A stretch of 48,798 nucleotides of DNA from Bacillus badius NBRC 15713 (GCF_001591605.1 NZ_BCVF01000033.1:1-48798), one strand, 5' to 3'. Counted from the first letter of the stretch, positions 17,547 to 27,107 are shown. Notes: generated by a model from the letters alone, not told the origin. Translations and numbers: made by a program.

Positions 17547-18422
17547 TTAGGAAGAAGTGCCGGGCTCAATATGAACAATCGCATAGTGAACATTGTATTT
17601 TTTAAATAAGATGTCCTCGATCTGCTCAGTAATCAGGTGGCTGTCAATTACATTCAGCCGCGGATCGACTGTAATTGTTACATCCACGAGTGTCGAGTTG
17701 CCATGCAGGCGGGCTTTTACACTCGGCACTTGCTGGACTCCGGGAACGATCGAGACCGTTTCCCTTATTTCTTGGACAAGCTCCTCGTCAAACCCGTCCG
17801 TTAACGCATGTGTGGCCTGCTTAAAAATCTCCCATGCCGTTTTCATAATTAACAGCCCGACGATAAATGCTGTCAAAGTGTCCAGCCAATCCAAGCCAAA
17901 CTGTGTTCCGATAATCCCGATAAATGCTCCGATACTGACAAGGGCGTCTGAGCGATTGTCTTGAGCAGCTGCCATGATCGATTGGCTCTTAATTTTTTCC
18001 CCTAAGCGCCGGTTATAGCGGTAGACGGCATACATGACGCCGGCGCTGAAAACAGCGGTCCAAGCTGTCAGCATGTCCGGTGTCGCTTTCTCTTCTATAA
18101 AGAACGACCGTCCCGCCTCAAGAAGAACTTGGACGCCGACACTCATCATAATAAAAGCGGCAATTAAAGAGGCAATCGTCTCTGCGCGAAAGTGTCCGTA
18201 ATGATGGTCTTTGTCGGGGGGCTTGCGTGCAATTTTCAGTCCGATTAAGATGGCGATGGAAGCGATGACGTCCGTGGAGTTATTTAATCCGTCTGCTTGC
18301 AAAGCTTTGGAATGGCCGGCATATCCAACGCCCAGCTTGAGGATGGTAAGAAAAATATAGGCTCCGATGCTTAGCCAAGCACCTTTCTCACCTTGTTTTA
18401 AGTTATTGTAGTTATGATCCAT
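17547..18422 (-). CDS. Cation diffusion facilitator, MneS (YeaB)-like
   Basis: A 291-aa CDF-family membrane exporter with about six membrane segments and a C-terminal cytoplasmic dimerisation domain. Metal-site residues typical of the family are visible: DGLNNSTD in TM2, DHHYGH in the following loop, and DNRSD in TM5. Length and motifs resemble B. subtilis MneS (YeaB), one of two CDF manganese exporters; zinc or iron cannot be excluded. I start at ATG 18422, 7 nt after GGAGG, instead of 14 codons upstream. It converges on the Ter cluster, whose TerC protein is also linked to manganese. Confidence 0.88.
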   Translation of the reverse strand: MDHNYNNLKQGEKGAWLSIGAYIFLTILKLGVGYAGHSKALQADGLNNSTDVIASIAILIGLKIARKPPDKDHHYGHFRAETIASLIAAFIMMSVGVQVLLEAGRSFFIEEKATPDMLTAWTAVFSAGVMYAVYRYNRRLGEKIKSQSIMAAAQDNRSDALVSIGAFIGIIGTQFGLDWLDTLTAFIVGLLIMKTAWEIFKQATHALTDGFDEELVQEIRETVSIVPGVQQVPSVKARLHGNSTLVDVTITVDPRLNVIDSHLITEQIEDILFKKYNVHYAIVHIEPGTSS

Positions 18423-18580
18423 TTTCAGGCCTCCGAAAACTTGCTGTGTCTCTTTATTAAGCATAACAGGCGGGATTTGAGTGGGTCTAGAGCAAGAGGA
18501 TTGCAGCGGGTGAACTTTCCTGCGCCTATTTAATAGTATTGAAAGCAGTGAAAAAGAGAGAAAATGGCTATATTTTTAAA

Positions 18581-18609
18581 TTGAAGCGGGTGATAAAGTA
18601 TGATACACT
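18581..18609 (+). promoter_or_regulatory. Sigma-A promoter of the rbs operon
   Basis: TTGAAG at 18581-18586 and TACACT at 18604-18609 are separated by 17 bp. TATGAT at 18599-18604 is an alternative -10. The operator begins two bases downstream of the -10. Confidence 0.65.
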
Positions 18610-18610
18610 T

Positions 18611-18628
18611 TGTGTAAACGGTTACACA
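18611..18628 (+). promoter_or_regulatory. cre/LacI-type operator of rbsR
   Basis: TGTGTAAACGGTTACACA is an almost perfect palindrome, and its core at 18613-18626 fits the cre consensus TGWAANCGNTNWCA exactly. It overlaps the expected transcription start, so CcpA and/or RbsR bound here would block initiation. RbsR and CcpA are both LacI-family, so the site may serve either. Confidence 0.8.
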
Positions 18629-18644
18629 TAGAGAGGGTAAGACG

Positions 18645-19634
18645 ATGGTTACAATAAGGGATGTGGCCGCGGAGGCCGGCGTTTCGGTTGCAACGGTGTC
18701 CCGTGTATTAAATAACAAGGGTTATGTGCATGAGGATACATTGAGAAAGGTGCAGCAAGCGATAGAAAAATTAAATTACAGCCCGAACGAGGTAGCAAGA
18801 TCACTTTTTAAAAGACAGTCAAAGCTGGTCGGCCTGCTGCTTCCGGATATTACGAACCCGTTTTTTCCGGAGCTGGCGAGAGGAGTAGAAGACGAGCTGC
18901 AAAAACAAGACTTTCGGCTTTTGTTTGGCAATAGCGACGAAAATCCCGAAAAGGAACAAGCTTATATTGAAACCTTTTTACAGAATCAGGTAGTTGGCAT
19001 TATTTCAGCTACCCAGACATCCGGCATGTTCAATCAGGAGCAGCCAGCTGTGCCGACGGTTTTTCTTGACCGGACACATGAAGGGCGTTACACCGTATAC
19101 GCCGATGGCAGGGAGGGCGGCAAAATAGCTGCCCGCGAGCTGGTGCGCCGCGGAAGTCGCAATATTACCGTGTTGAAGGGGCCGGGGCACATCTCGCCTG
19201 TGCAAGACCGCTTTCTCGGTGCAGTGGAAGTGCTTGCCGCCTCCAGCGTCGATTTCCAGGTGATCCAAATGGCTTCCTTAACGTATGAGGAAGCGGAGGA
19301 GCGGGCAAAAGAGCTTTTTCGCCAGTATCCTGCGACGGACGGTATTTTGGCAAGCAATGACATGACAGCGGCAGCTGTGCTGCATGAAGCTTTGCGGATC
19401 GGCAAAGCGATCCCGGAAGAGGTGCAGATCATCGGCTTTGACGACATCCCAATGAGCCGGCTGCTTTTTCCCTCGCTATCGACGATCAAGCAGCCGGTAT
19501 ATGAAATGGGAAAGCAGGCGGCCCAGCTTTTGCTGAAGCTAATAAAAAAAGAAGAAGTTGCCGAGCAGATTATTCAGCTGCCGGTGTCCTTTGTGGAAAG
19601 AAATACAACAAGGAAGGTGAAGGCGGATGGTTAA
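18645..19634 (+). CDS. rbsR: Ribose operon repressor RbsR (LacI family)
   Basis: A 329-aa LacI-family regulator. The N-terminal helix-turn-helix reads TIRDVAAEAGVSVATVSRV (3-21), followed by the hinge helix ending EVARSLF and a periplasmic-binding-protein-like core with LPDITNPFF and QIIGFDDIP. It should repress the rbs operon and release it on ribose binding. It is the first gene of the operon, as in B. subtilis, and overlaps rbsK by 8 nt. The ATG follows GAGAGGG. The palindrome just upstream implies autoregulation. Confidence 0.93.
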   Translation: MVTIRDVAAEAGVSVATVSRVLNNKGYVHEDTLRKVQQAIEKLNYSPNEVARSLFKRQSKLVGLLLPDITNPFFPELARGVEDELQKQDFRLLFGNSDENPEKEQAYIETFLQNQVVGIISATQTSGMFNQEQPAVPTVFLDRTHEGRYTVYADGREGGKIAARELVRRGSRNITVLKGPGHISPVQDRFLGAVEVLAASSVDFQVIQMASLTYEEAEERAKELFRQYPATDGILASNDMTAAAVLHEALRIGKAIPEEVQIIGFDDIPMSRLLFPSLSTIKQPVYEMGKQAAQLLLKLIKKEEVAEQIIQLPVSFVERNTTRKVKADG

Positions 19635-20508
19635 AATAGCAGTTATTGGAAGCTCGTCGATGGATTTAGTCGTTACATCGGCAAAGCGGCCGGAAGCAGG
19701 GGAAACGGTACTTGGAGATTCATTCAAGACCGTTCCCGGCGGCAAAGGAGCCAATCAGGCGGTAGCCGCTGCCCGGTTAGGGGCGGAGGTGTATATGATT
19801 GGCTGTGTCGGCGGCGATCATTACGGAAAATCCATTATCGATAATTTTCAGACGAACGGGGTCCGCACGGACTATGTGGAACCGGTTACCGAAATGGAAA
19901 GCGGAACGGCCCACATTATTCTAGCTGAAGGCGATAACAGCATCGTGGTAGTGAAAGGAGCGAATGATGCGGTTACGCCTGCTTATGTAGAGAAGGCGAA
20001 GCCTGTCATTGCCCAAGCGGATATGGTCTTAATCCAGCAGGAAATTCCGGAAGAAACGGTCGAGTACACAGCCGGCCTCTGCCATGAGCTTGGAGTGCCG
20101 CTGCTGCTGAATCCGGCGCCGGCTCGTCCAATTAGCGAGAACATTGTTGAAAAAGCAGCCTATATAACACCTAATGAGCATGAAGCCGCTTTGCTGTTCA
20201 CTGGCATGAGCCAAGGGGAAGCGTTAAAGAAATATCCTAAGAAGCTATTTATTACAGAAGGAAAGCGGGGCGTTCGCTACTCCGATGGAGAAAACGAAGT
20301 GCTTATTCCCGCTTATCCAGTTGCCGCTGTTGATACGACGGGAGCTGGAGATACGTTTAATGCGGCGCTTGCCGTTGCTTTGGCAGAGGGAAAAACGGTT
20401 GAGGACAGCCTGCGTTTTGCGAATCGTGCCGCTTCCCTGTCAGTGATGAAGTTTGGCGCGCAAGGCGGCATGCCGTTAAGAAAAGAAGTGGAGGATGCAT
20501 TGAAATGA
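19627..20508 (+). CDS. rbsK: Ribokinase
   Basis: A 293-aa PfkB-family kinase that phosphorylates ribose at O5 with ATP. PfkB signature 1 is [12 protein letters not shown] (38-49) and signature 2 [13 protein letters not shown] (236-248), with catalytic base Asp242. Substrate-binding NSSMD is represented by SSMDLV (10-15). The start overlaps the end of rbsR and the stop overlaps rbsD (ATGA), indicating coupled translation. Confidence 0.96.
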   Translation: MVKIAVIGSSSMDLVVTSAKRPEAGETVLGDSFKTVPGGKGANQAVAAARLGAEVYMIGCVGGDHYGKSIIDNFQTNGVRTDYVEPVTEMESGTAHIILAEGDNSIVVVKGANDAVTPAYVEKAKPVIAQADMVLIQQEIPEETVEYTAGLCHELGVPLLLNPAPARPISENIVEKAAYITPNEHEAALLFTGMSQGEALKKYPKKLFITEGKRGVRYSDGENEVLIPAYPVAAVDTTGAGDTFNAALAVALAEGKTVEDSLRFANRAASLSVMKFGAQGGMPLRKEVEDALK

Positions 20509-20900
20509 AGAAGCACGGCATCTTAAATAGCCATATCGCCAAGGTGCTGGCGGATCTTGGCCACACAGATTTCATTGTAATAGCTGATGCCGGGCTGCCT
20601 ATTCCGGATCATGTGCCAAAGATTGATCTGGCGTTAACGGTCGGCATGCCAGGCTTTAAAGAAACATTGGCAGCTGTGGCGGATGATTTGGTGATTGAGA
20701 AAGTAACGGCAGCCGAGGAAGTACAGACGCAGAATGAACCGATATTTGATTATATGGAGACCATGTTTTCCGATACGAAAATGGAATGGGTGACGCACGA
20801 AGCATTCAAAGCATTAACAAAGCAAGCAAAAGCCGTCATTCGCACCGGAGAAGCTTCTCCATATGCGAATTGCATTTTGCACGCCGGCGTATTCTTCTAG
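20505..20900 (+). CDS. rbsD: D-ribose pyranase
   Basis: A 131-aa RbsD that interconverts pyranose and furanose ribose so that ribokinase can act. The catalytic His20 is in DLGHTD, and the C-terminus carries [11 protein letters not shown], typical of RbsD. Length is normal. It starts within the rbsK stop codon. Confidence 0.96.
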   Translation: MKKHGILNSHIAKVLADLGHTDFIVIADAGLPIPDHVPKIDLALTVGMPGFKETLAAVADDLVIEKVTAAEEVQTQNEPIFDYMETMFSDTKMEWVTHEAFKALTKQAKAVIRTGEASPYANCILHAGVFF

Positions 20901-20915
20901 AAAGAGGTGAATGAC

Positions 20916-22397
20916 ATGCAAATTGAAATGACGAACATTCACAAGAAATTTGGAGCAAACCAGGTGCTGAGCGGAGTCAACTTTGAACTGCTGCCTGGAG
21001 AAGTTCATGCACTCATGGGAGAGAATGGGGCAGGCAAGTCCACTTTGATGAATATACTGACGGGTCTGCATACACAGGATGAAGGCACAGTTACAATCAA
21101 TGGCCAAAAGCGGTCCTTTGCCAATCCAAAAGAAGCGGAAGAAGGCGGCATCGCTTTTATTCACCAAGAGCTGAATATTTGGCCGGCCATGACAGTGCTG
21201 GAAAACCTTTTTATTGGCCGCGAACAGAGAAATGCGTTTGGCTTGCTAAGAACGAAAGAAATGAAAGAGCTGGCACGGGAGCAGTTTAAGAAGCTGGATG
21301 TGGCTATTCCGCTTGAGAAAGAAGCAGGTCTTTGCTCAGTCGGCCAGCAGCAAATGATCGAGATCGCCAAGGCGCTGATGACAAATGCCGAGGTCATTAT
21401 CATGGATGAGCCGACCGCTGCTTTAACGGAGAGAGAAATTTCCAAGTTATTCGACGTCATTCGCTCGCTAAGCAAGCAAGGCGTGTCTATCGTCTATATC
21501 TCCCACCGCATGGAAGAGATTTTTACCATTTGCGACCGCATTACAGTTATGCGCGACGGTAAAACCGTTGATACGAAGAAAATTAAAGAAACGAACTTCA
21601 ATGAAGTCGTTAAAAAAATGGTTGGCCGCGAGCTGGAGGACCGCTTCCCATCAAGAAAGCCATCTCTGGGGGAAACTGTGCTCGAAGTCAAGGACTTTAC
21701 GAAAAAGGGAGTCTTCAAGGATGTAAACTTCTCAGTAAAAGCAGGCGAAATCGTTGGTGTTTCCGGTTTAATGGGAGCCGGACGAACAGAAGTGATGAGA
21801 GCCATTTTCGGATTGGATCGGATCGACAGCGGTGAACTCTATCTAAATGGGCAAAAAACAACGGTTCATTCACCGAGTGACGCAGTCGGCAAAGGGATCG
21901 GCTTTATTACTGAGGATCGGAAGGAAGAAGGGCTGATTCTTGATTTCTCAATCCGAGAGAACATTGCTTTGCCAAGCGTGAAAAGCTTTGCTCCGAAAGG
22001 AATGATCGACCAGAAGAATGAGCGGGAATTCGTCGAGCTGCTGATTAAACGGCTAACGATTAAAGCCGAGTCAGCGGAAACAAGCGCGAAAAACTTGTCA
22101 GGCGGGAACCAGCAAAAGGTCGTGCTCGCTAAATGGATCGGCATCGGGCCGAAAGTGCTGATTTTGGATGAGCCGACAAGAGGTGTCGATGTCGGCGCCA
22201 AGCGTGAAATTTATACGCTGATGAATGAGCTGACCGACCGCGGAGTTGCCATCATTATGGTATCTTCCGAGCTGCCGGAAATATTGGGCATGAGCGACCG
22301 CATTCTCGTTTTTCACGAAGGAACAATCAGCGGAGAGTTAACGAAAGAAGAAGCGACGCAGGAAAGAATTATGACGTTCGCTGCAGGAGGGCAGTAA
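20916..22397 (+). CDS. rbsA: Ribose ABC transporter ATP-binding protein
   Basis: A tandem-ATPase subunit of 493 aa. The first domain has GENGAGKST, a VGQQQ signature and IIMDEPTAAL. The second has the degenerate Walker A GLMGAGRTE, an LSGGNQQ signature and LILDEPTRGVD. This is the normal arrangement for sugar importers of the RbsA type. I use ATG 20916, 6 nt after AGAGGTG; a GTG at 20907 lies inside that RBS. The length then equals B. subtilis RbsA. Confidence 0.96.
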   Translation: MQIEMTNIHKKFGANQVLSGVNFELLPGEVHALMGENGAGKSTLMNILTGLHTQDEGTVTINGQKRSFANPKEAEEGGIAFIHQELNIWPAMTVLENLFIGREQRNAFGLLRTKEMKELAREQFKKLDVAIPLEKEAGLCSVGQQQMIEIAKALMTNAEVIIMDEPTAALTEREISKLFDVIRSLSKQGVSIVYISHRMEEIFTICDRITVMRDGKTVDTKKIKETNFNEVVKKMVGRELEDRFPSRKPSLGETVLEVKDFTKKGVFKDVNFSVKAGEIVGVSGLMGAGRTEVMRAIFGLDRIDSGELYLNGQKTTVHSPSDAVGKGIGFITEDRKEEGLILDFSIRENIALPSVKSFAPKGMIDQKNEREFVELLIKRLTIKAESAETSAKNLSGGNQQKVVLAKWIGIGPKVLILDEPTRGVDVGAKREIYTLMNELTDRGVAIIMVSSELPEILGMSDRILVFHEGTISGELTKEEATQERIMTFAAGGQ

Positions 22398-22398
22398 A

Positions 22399-23349
22399 AT
22401 GAACAAGACGGGAGTAAAATCATTCAACGATGTGACTCAAAAGCTTGGGCCTTTGCTTGGATTAGTCATATTAATTTTAATTGTCTCTATTTTAAATCCA
22501 AGCTTTTTAGCTCCTTTAAATATTTTGAACTTGCTGCGGCAAGTGGCGATTAATGCACTGATTGCCTATGGGATGACGTTTGTTATTTTAACGGGCGGCA
22601 TTGACTTATCGGTCGGCTCCATTTTGGCGCTGTCGAGTGCTTTAATGGCCGGGATGATCGTTTCAGGGATCGATCCGATGCTGGCTATTTTAATTGGCTG
22701 CTTGCTGGGGGCGATCATGGGAGCGATCAACGGTTTATTAATTACAAAAGGGAAAATGGCGCCATTTATTGCCACGTTGGCAACGATGACCGTGTATCGC
22801 GGCTTAACGCTCGTCTATACAGATGGAAACCCGATTACCGGTCTTGGGGACAGTTATTTGTTTCAGCTGTTCGGCCGCGGCTATTTTCTTGGCATTCCCG
22901 TGCCGGCTGTGACGATGATGCTTGCTTTTGTTGTCCTATGGATAATTTTGCATAAAACACCGTTTGGCCGCCAAACGTATGCCATTGGCGGCAATGAAAA
23001 AGCCGCGTGGATTTCAGGCATTAAGGTGTCCAGAGTGAAGGTCATGATTTATTCATTGGCCGGTCTGCTCGCTGCTTTAGCTGGAGCCATCCTGACATCA
23101 CGGCTTAATTCTGCACAGCCGACAGCGGGGACTTCCTATGAGCTCGATGCTATTGCGGCTGTTGTCCTTGGGGGAACAAGCTTGTCGGGCGGCCGCGGGC
23201 TCATCATTGGCACACTTATTGGCGCGTTGATTATTGGCACACTGAACAACGGTCTGAACCTGCTCGGTGTCTCTTCCTTCTTCCAAATGGTTGTTAAAGG
23301 AATTGTTATCGTGATCGCTGTATTAATTGACCGTAAAAAGGCAGCCTAG
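22399..23349 (+). CDS. rbsC: Ribose ABC transporter permease
   Basis: A 316-aa permease with about 8-10 membrane segments. The conserved GGIDLSVGSILALSS stretch and GGTSLSGGRG loop (ATPase contact) of the RbsC/AraH family are clear. It begins one base after the rbsA stop, with AGGAGGG inside the end of rbsA. Confidence 0.96.
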   Translation: MNKTGVKSFNDVTQKLGPLLGLVILILIVSILNPSFLAPLNILNLLRQVAINALIAYGMTFVILTGGIDLSVGSILALSSALMAGMIVSGIDPMLAILIGCLLGAIMGAINGLLITKGKMAPFIATLATMTVYRGLTLVYTDGNPITGLGDSYLFQLFGRGYFLGIPVPAVTMMLAFVVLWIILHKTPFGRQTYAIGGNEKAAWISGIKVSRVKVMIYSLAGLLAALAGAILTSRLNSAQPTAGTSYELDAIAAVVLGGTSLSGGRGLIIGTLIGALIIGTLNNGLNLLGVSSFFQMVVKGIVIVIAVLIDRKKAA

Positions 23350-23361
23350 GAGGGGATTGGC

Positions 23362-24276
23362 TTGAAAAAATTATCGATAATCCTATTGTCATTGGCGCTG
23401 TTCATGCTCGGCGGCTGTTCACTCGAACCGCCGCAATGGGCTAAACCGGCAAAAAAGGACAAGCTGGAGGATATAAAAATTGGTTTATCCGTCTCTACAT
23501 TGAATAATCCATTCTTTGTTTCCTTAAAAGACGGGGTTGTGAAAGAAGCGAAAAAGAACCAAATGGAAACAATCGTTGTAGATGCACAAAACGATTCGGC
23601 GAAGCAAATTAACGATGTCGAGGATTTAATTCAGCAAGGAGTCGATGTGCTGCTCATTAACCCGACTGACTCATCAGCCATTTCAACAGCCGTCCAATCT
23701 GCTAATGCGATCGGCATCCCCGTCATTACATTGGACCGCTCGGCTGAAAAGGGAGACGTAGTGACACTCGTTGCTTCAGATAACGTGAAGGGCGGCCAAA
23801 TGGCCGGCGACTTTATCGTTGAGAAGCTCGGAGAAGGAGCGAAGGTGGCGGAGCTGGAAGGCGTGCCAGGAGCTTCTGCGACACGTGAGCGCGGCAAAGG
23901 CTTTCATTTGACAGCTGATAAAAAGCTGGAAGTGGTTGCAAAGCAATCGGCCGATTTCGACCGGACAAAAGGATTGAACGTGATGGAGAACATTTTGCAA
24001 GGCCATCCTGATATTCAAGCGGTCTTTGCCCATAATGACGAAATGGCGCTCGGAGCCATTGAAGCGATCGCAAGCTCCGGCAAAGACATTCTCGTCATCG
24101 GCTTTGACGGCAACGATGATGCTATTAAGTCCGTGAAAGCCGGTCAGATGGCAGCCACTGTTGCCCAGCAGCCGGAGCTTATTGGCCAGCTCGCCGTTCA
24201 GGCAGCCGCCGATACCATGAAAGGCAAGAAAGTGGAGAAAGCTATTCCAGCGCCTTTAAAGCTGGTAACGGAGTAA
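23362..24276 (+). CDS. rbsB: Ribose-binding lipoprotein
   Basis: A 304-aa solute-binding protein. A signal peptide with lipobox LGGC puts the acylated Cys at 20, so it is tethered outside the membrane. The sugar-binding fold shows [20 protein letters not shown] and [10 protein letters not shown]. The start is TTG, 6 nt after AGGAGGGG. Last gene of the rbs operon, followed at once by a strong terminator. Confidence 0.96.
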   Translation: MKKLSIILLSLALFMLGGCSLEPPQWAKPAKKDKLEDIKIGLSVSTLNNPFFVSLKDGVVKEAKKNQMETIVVDAQNDSAKQINDVEDLIQQGVDVLLINPTDSSAISTAVQSANAIGIPVITLDRSAEKGDVVTLVASDNVKGGQMAGDFIVEKLGEGAKVAELEGVPGASATRERGKGFHLTADKKLEVVAKQSADFDRTKGLNVMENILQGHPDIQAVFAHNDEMALGAIEAIASSGKDILVIGFDGNDDAIKSVKAGQMAATVAQQPELIGQLAVQAAADTMKGKKVEKAIPAPLKLVTE

Positions 24277-24613
24277 GGGCAAACCGGCAGAGAATCTCTG
24301 CCGGTTTTTTCCTGTCAGAGGTTCGCGTAAAGCTTCAACGGTTGCGTATTCCTCTTCTTTTTTTATATAAATATCATATTGGGCAGTATCGTCAAAGCCT
24401 CTGCCGCCAAAGTGAACCGGAATTTTGGTTTTGTACAAAACCCCCTTGTTTTTCAATTTTCCGATGATCGCATAATAGCTCTCCTGTCCGTGCACCGTCC
24501 GCAACAGTTTCCATTTTCGCTGATGCATCCATGAAAATACGGTTCCTATCATACAGGCGAATAGTAAAAGAATAAGAGCGACACTCCATTTTAGCCCTCC
24601 TTGTTTGCTCCAT
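24256..24613 (-). pseudogene. Small membrane-anchored protein with apparent 1-base frameshift
   Basis: A 98-codon frame (24552 to 24256) begins abruptly at MIGTVFSWMH and has no RBS. Its upstream in-frame sequence encodes a hydrophobic helix (WSVALILLLFAC) with no start codon. In the neighbouring frame, ATG 24613 has AAAGGAAGG 5 nt upstream and encodes MEQTRRAK before leaving the hydrophobic frame. Removing one A of the AAAA run (T run at 24589-24592 on plus) joins them into a roughly 118-aa protein: basic N-terminus, one membrane helix, soluble tail. I do not recognise the family. It could be a sequencing indel, a true pseudogene, or programmed slippage. The 3' end overlaps rbsB by 21 nt. 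Confidence 0.6.
24282..24310 (+). terminator. Terminator of the rbs operon
   Basis: AACCGGCAGAGA pairs with TCTCTGCCGGTT (very small loop, so about 10 bp form in practice) and six T residues follow. The minus-strand gene end at 24256 runs through this hairpin. Confidence 0.9.
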
Positions 24614-24696
24614 ATTGACCTTCCTTTATCAGTCTATTCCGTAAGTGCAAGTGTTAAAGCATGTATATAAGACAGCTGCGCCAGGCAAAAACACCC

Positions 24697-25455
24697 CTAC
24701 TTGCCTGACAGCAAATGGTGAAGCAGTCTTTCCTTATCCTCAAAAAATTGTTTCATAATTTTATAATGGCCGGTTTCTTCAAGCGGCTTCTCACGCAACC
24801 CTTCTTCAGTCAGCTCCCATATGGTAGCATCCGGGTAGGCCATTAAGAGCGGCGAATGGGTAGCGATAATAAATTGAGAGTTCTCCGCTAGTAAATCGTG
24901 CATTCTTGAGAGAATGGAAAGCTGCCTTAAAGGGGAAAGAGCAGCCTCGGGCTCATCGAGAATATAAAGGCCGTTTCCTCTAAATCGATGATTGAAGGCA
25001 GCGAAAAACGATTCGCCGTGTGATTGCTCATGCAAGGGCTTTCCGCCGAAGCCATCAATAATCCGGGGTCCCATGCCAGGCTCTTTATCCAGCTCTTCAA
25101 TGTTTGTTGCTACGTTGTAAAAGGTTTCCGCTCTTAGAAAGAAACCGTCCTTAGGCCTTCTCGTTCCCTTAATAAGCTTTATATAATGTTCAAGTTCAGA
25201 ATGAGACTGATAAGTAGAAAAGTTAAAATGGAACGTACCTCCTTCTGGATTGAAGCCGGCAGCAAGGGCGATGGCTTCCAGCAAAGTAGACTTGCCCATT
25301 CCGTTTTCGCCGATAATGTAAGTAATCTTCGGATGAAGGTCAATGGCTTCCGCCCGGATGAACGGAAAGTGAAACGGGTACGTATCGAAGGAGGGAATAA
25401 CTTCTTTCTTAAATCTCACTTGTTTAATGAAGGGGCTGCTGTAATGATTGATCAT
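24697..25455 (-). CDS. AAA/ABC-type ATPase
   Basis: A 252-aa single-domain ATPase of the AAA_21/AAA_23 (SMC/RecF-like) type. Walker A is GENGMGKST (49-57), the signature-like motif SHGES (145-149), Walker B LYILDEPEA (163-171) and the H-loop His200 in ATHSP. No coiled coil or nuclease domain is attached. Such small ATPases are common in Firmicutes and mostly uncharacterised; some related ones partner nucleases in defence, but no partner gene is next to it here. The ATG follows GGAGG at 6 nt. It seems monocistronic. Confidence 0.85.
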   Translation of the reverse strand: MINHYSSPFIKQVRFKKEVIPSFDTYPFHFPFIRAEAIDLHPKITYIIGENGMGKSTLLEAIALAAGFNPEGGTFHFNFSTYQSHSELEHYIKLIKGTRRPKDGFFLRAETFYNVATNIEELDKEPGMGPRIIDGFGGKPLHEQSHGESFFAAFNHRFRGNGLYILDEPEAALSPLRQLSILSRMHDLLAENSQFIIATHSPLLMAYPDATIWELTEEGLREKPLEETGHYKIMKQFFEDKERLLHHLLSGK

Positions 25456-25673
25456 TGGTTTCCTCCGCTATCCTGGTTTTTAACCAGTTTAACAAAAATT
25501 CATGACACGGATTGATTGAGCTGATAATAAAATACATCAGGCAGCTGCGAAGTGAGTGAATGGAAATTTGGAATTGACAACAAAAGTTTGCCTCAGGCAA
25601 AATGAGGCTATATAATAAACGTATTTTCATCATAGTAATGAAACATCATGACTTGTCGGAAAGGAAGATTCGT

Positions 25674-26489
25674 ATGTTAATGGACTCGTTTGCAACTTTA
25701 AATCCGGCTGTCCAAGCGTTGATTGGCGGTTTGATGACATGGGGATTGACTGCGTTAGGCGCATCTATTGTTTTTTTCTTTCGCCAGATCAATCAGAACG
25801 TCATGAACACGATGCTGGGCTTTGCGGCTGGTGTAATGATTGCTGCATCCTTTTGGTCTCTCTTGGCGCCTTCCATAGAATTTAGTGAACAAAACGGCCA
25901 GATTCCATGGCTGCCGCCTGCGATCGGCTTTTTGCTTGGCGGTCTTTTTATCCGGCTGCTTGATTTCGTTGTTCCCCATCTTGATTCTGGAGTAGCTGAA
26001 AATGAGGCGGAAGGACCGAAAACCGGTCTGTCAAAGACTACTCTGCTCTTCCTTGCCATTACGCTTCATAATATTCCGGAAGGCCTTGCGATTGGTGTAG
26101 CTTTTGGGGCGGCCGCGATTGGTCTTGGCGATGCTTCGCTAGTCGGGGCTCTCGGGCTTGCCATTGGAATTGGCATCCAAAATATGCCGGAAGGAGCGGC
26201 TCTTTCCGTGCCGCTAAGAGGGGAAGGCATGTCCCGGCTGCGGGCATTTAATTATGGCCAGCTGTCCGCCATTGTCGAGCCGGTCGCTGCTGTTATCGGA
26301 GCAGCCGCCGTGCTTGCTGTTCAGCCGGTGATGCCTTATGCCCTCGCCTTTGCAGCCGGTGCGATGATCTTTGTTGTGGTTGAGCAGCTGATTCCGCAAT
26401 CCCAGTCTGCCGGCAGCAAGGATTCAGCGACCCTTGGCCTGATGGCAGGTTTTACGGTCATGATGATTTTAGATGTGGCTCTCGGTTAA
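25674..26489 (+). CDS. ZIP-family metal transporter (ZupT/GufA-like)
   Basis: A 271-aa membrane protein with about eight membrane segments and the ZIP metal-site motifs HNIPEG (TM4) and QNMPEG (TM5). It should import Zn2+ or another divalent cation such as Mn2+ or Fe2+. The His of the second motif is Gln, as in the GufA/ZupT type. I start at ATG 25674, 7 nt after AGGAAG; the frame is open upstream but lacks an RBS there. Confidence 0.9.
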   Translation: MLMDSFATLNPAVQALIGGLMTWGLTALGASIVFFFRQINQNVMNTMLGFAAGVMIAASFWSLLAPSIEFSEQNGQIPWLPPAIGFLLGGLFIRLLDFVVPHLDSGVAENEAEGPKTGLSKTTLLFLAITLHNIPEGLAIGVAFGAAAIGLGDASLVGALGLAIGIGIQNMPEGAALSVPLRGEGMSRLRAFNYGQLSAIVEPVAAVIGAAAVLAVQPVMPYALAFAAGAMIFVVVEQLIPQSQSAGSKDSATLGLMAGFTVMMILDVALG

Positions 26490-26496
26490 TCTACTT

Positions 26497-26525
26497 CCCC
26501 CGCACCTTGACTGAACGTGTGGGGG
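26497..26525. other. GC-rich hairpin between convergent genes
   Basis: A 9-bp stem (CCCCCGCAC with GTGTGGGGG, one G-U) lies just after the ZIP gene stop. It has no T tract on either strand, so it is not a canonical terminator, although its position suits one. Confidence 0.4.
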
Positions 26526-26532
26526 TGGACAG

Positions 26533-27006
26533 TTAAATCACAATTTCGGCGGATTCCCGCTTTTTGTCGGCAAGTTTTACATACAGTGCGTGCACAGGAG
26601 GTTCTTCAGAGGTCTGGACATCAATCATAAATTGACGGGGATCAAGCCGGCAGTGATGGCTTTTCGCCCATTGCTTGATTTTATTGACAGACTGCCAAAT
26701 GGTTTGGGCATGTCCGCGATGCTCCATGTAAATGTACTGCTGCGGGGGGATAGAGAGGCTGATCATACCCGATGGAACAATATCAGCGCTGTTGACTTCT
26801 ATGGCAATACAGTGCGTGATCAGGCAGCCGTGCTTCTGCAGGCAAATTTCCATGACATCGCCGTCTATTTGATTGGGAATCTCAATGGCAAACTGTCTGA
26901 ATTGCTTCCGCAAATTTGCTTTCTCAGCTGCCAAATTTGTTTCCTGGCAGGTTTTTTGCAAGCCAATTACTTTAATTTCTCCAATGTCTACAATTTTGGG
27001 GATCAT
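26533..27006 (-). CDS. GyrI-like/effector-binding domain protein
   Basis: A 157-aa protein whose start (KIVDIGEIKVIGLQKTC) and overall strand-helix pattern resemble stand-alone GyrI-like small-molecule-binding domains (BmrR/SbmC type). There is no DNA-binding domain. It may bind an amphipathic ligand. The ATG follows GGAGGTG at 5 nt. Assignment is by pattern only. A long reading frame on the opposite strand is a shadow without an RBS. Confidence 0.65.
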   Translation of the reverse strand: MIPKIVDIGEIKVIGLQKTCQETNLAAEKANLRKQFRQFAIEIPNQIDGDVMEICLQKHGCLITHCIAIEVNSADIVPSGMISLSIPPQQYIYMEHRGHAQTIWQSVNKIKQWAKSHHCRLDPRQFMIDVQTSEEPPVHALYVKLADKKRESAEIVI

Positions 27007-27107
27007 TCGGACACCTCCGCTTAAAATAATTGCTTGTTTTTCTATTTTACAATAAAACGAAGCCGGATAGGTAGGAATAGAAAGAAAATTGAAAAAATAG
27101 AATGTGT

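Noticed and set aside
26590-27024. 144-codon frame on plus opposite the GyrI-like gene
   Set aside because: No RBS; the minus-strand gene has GGAGGTG and a family-like N-terminus.
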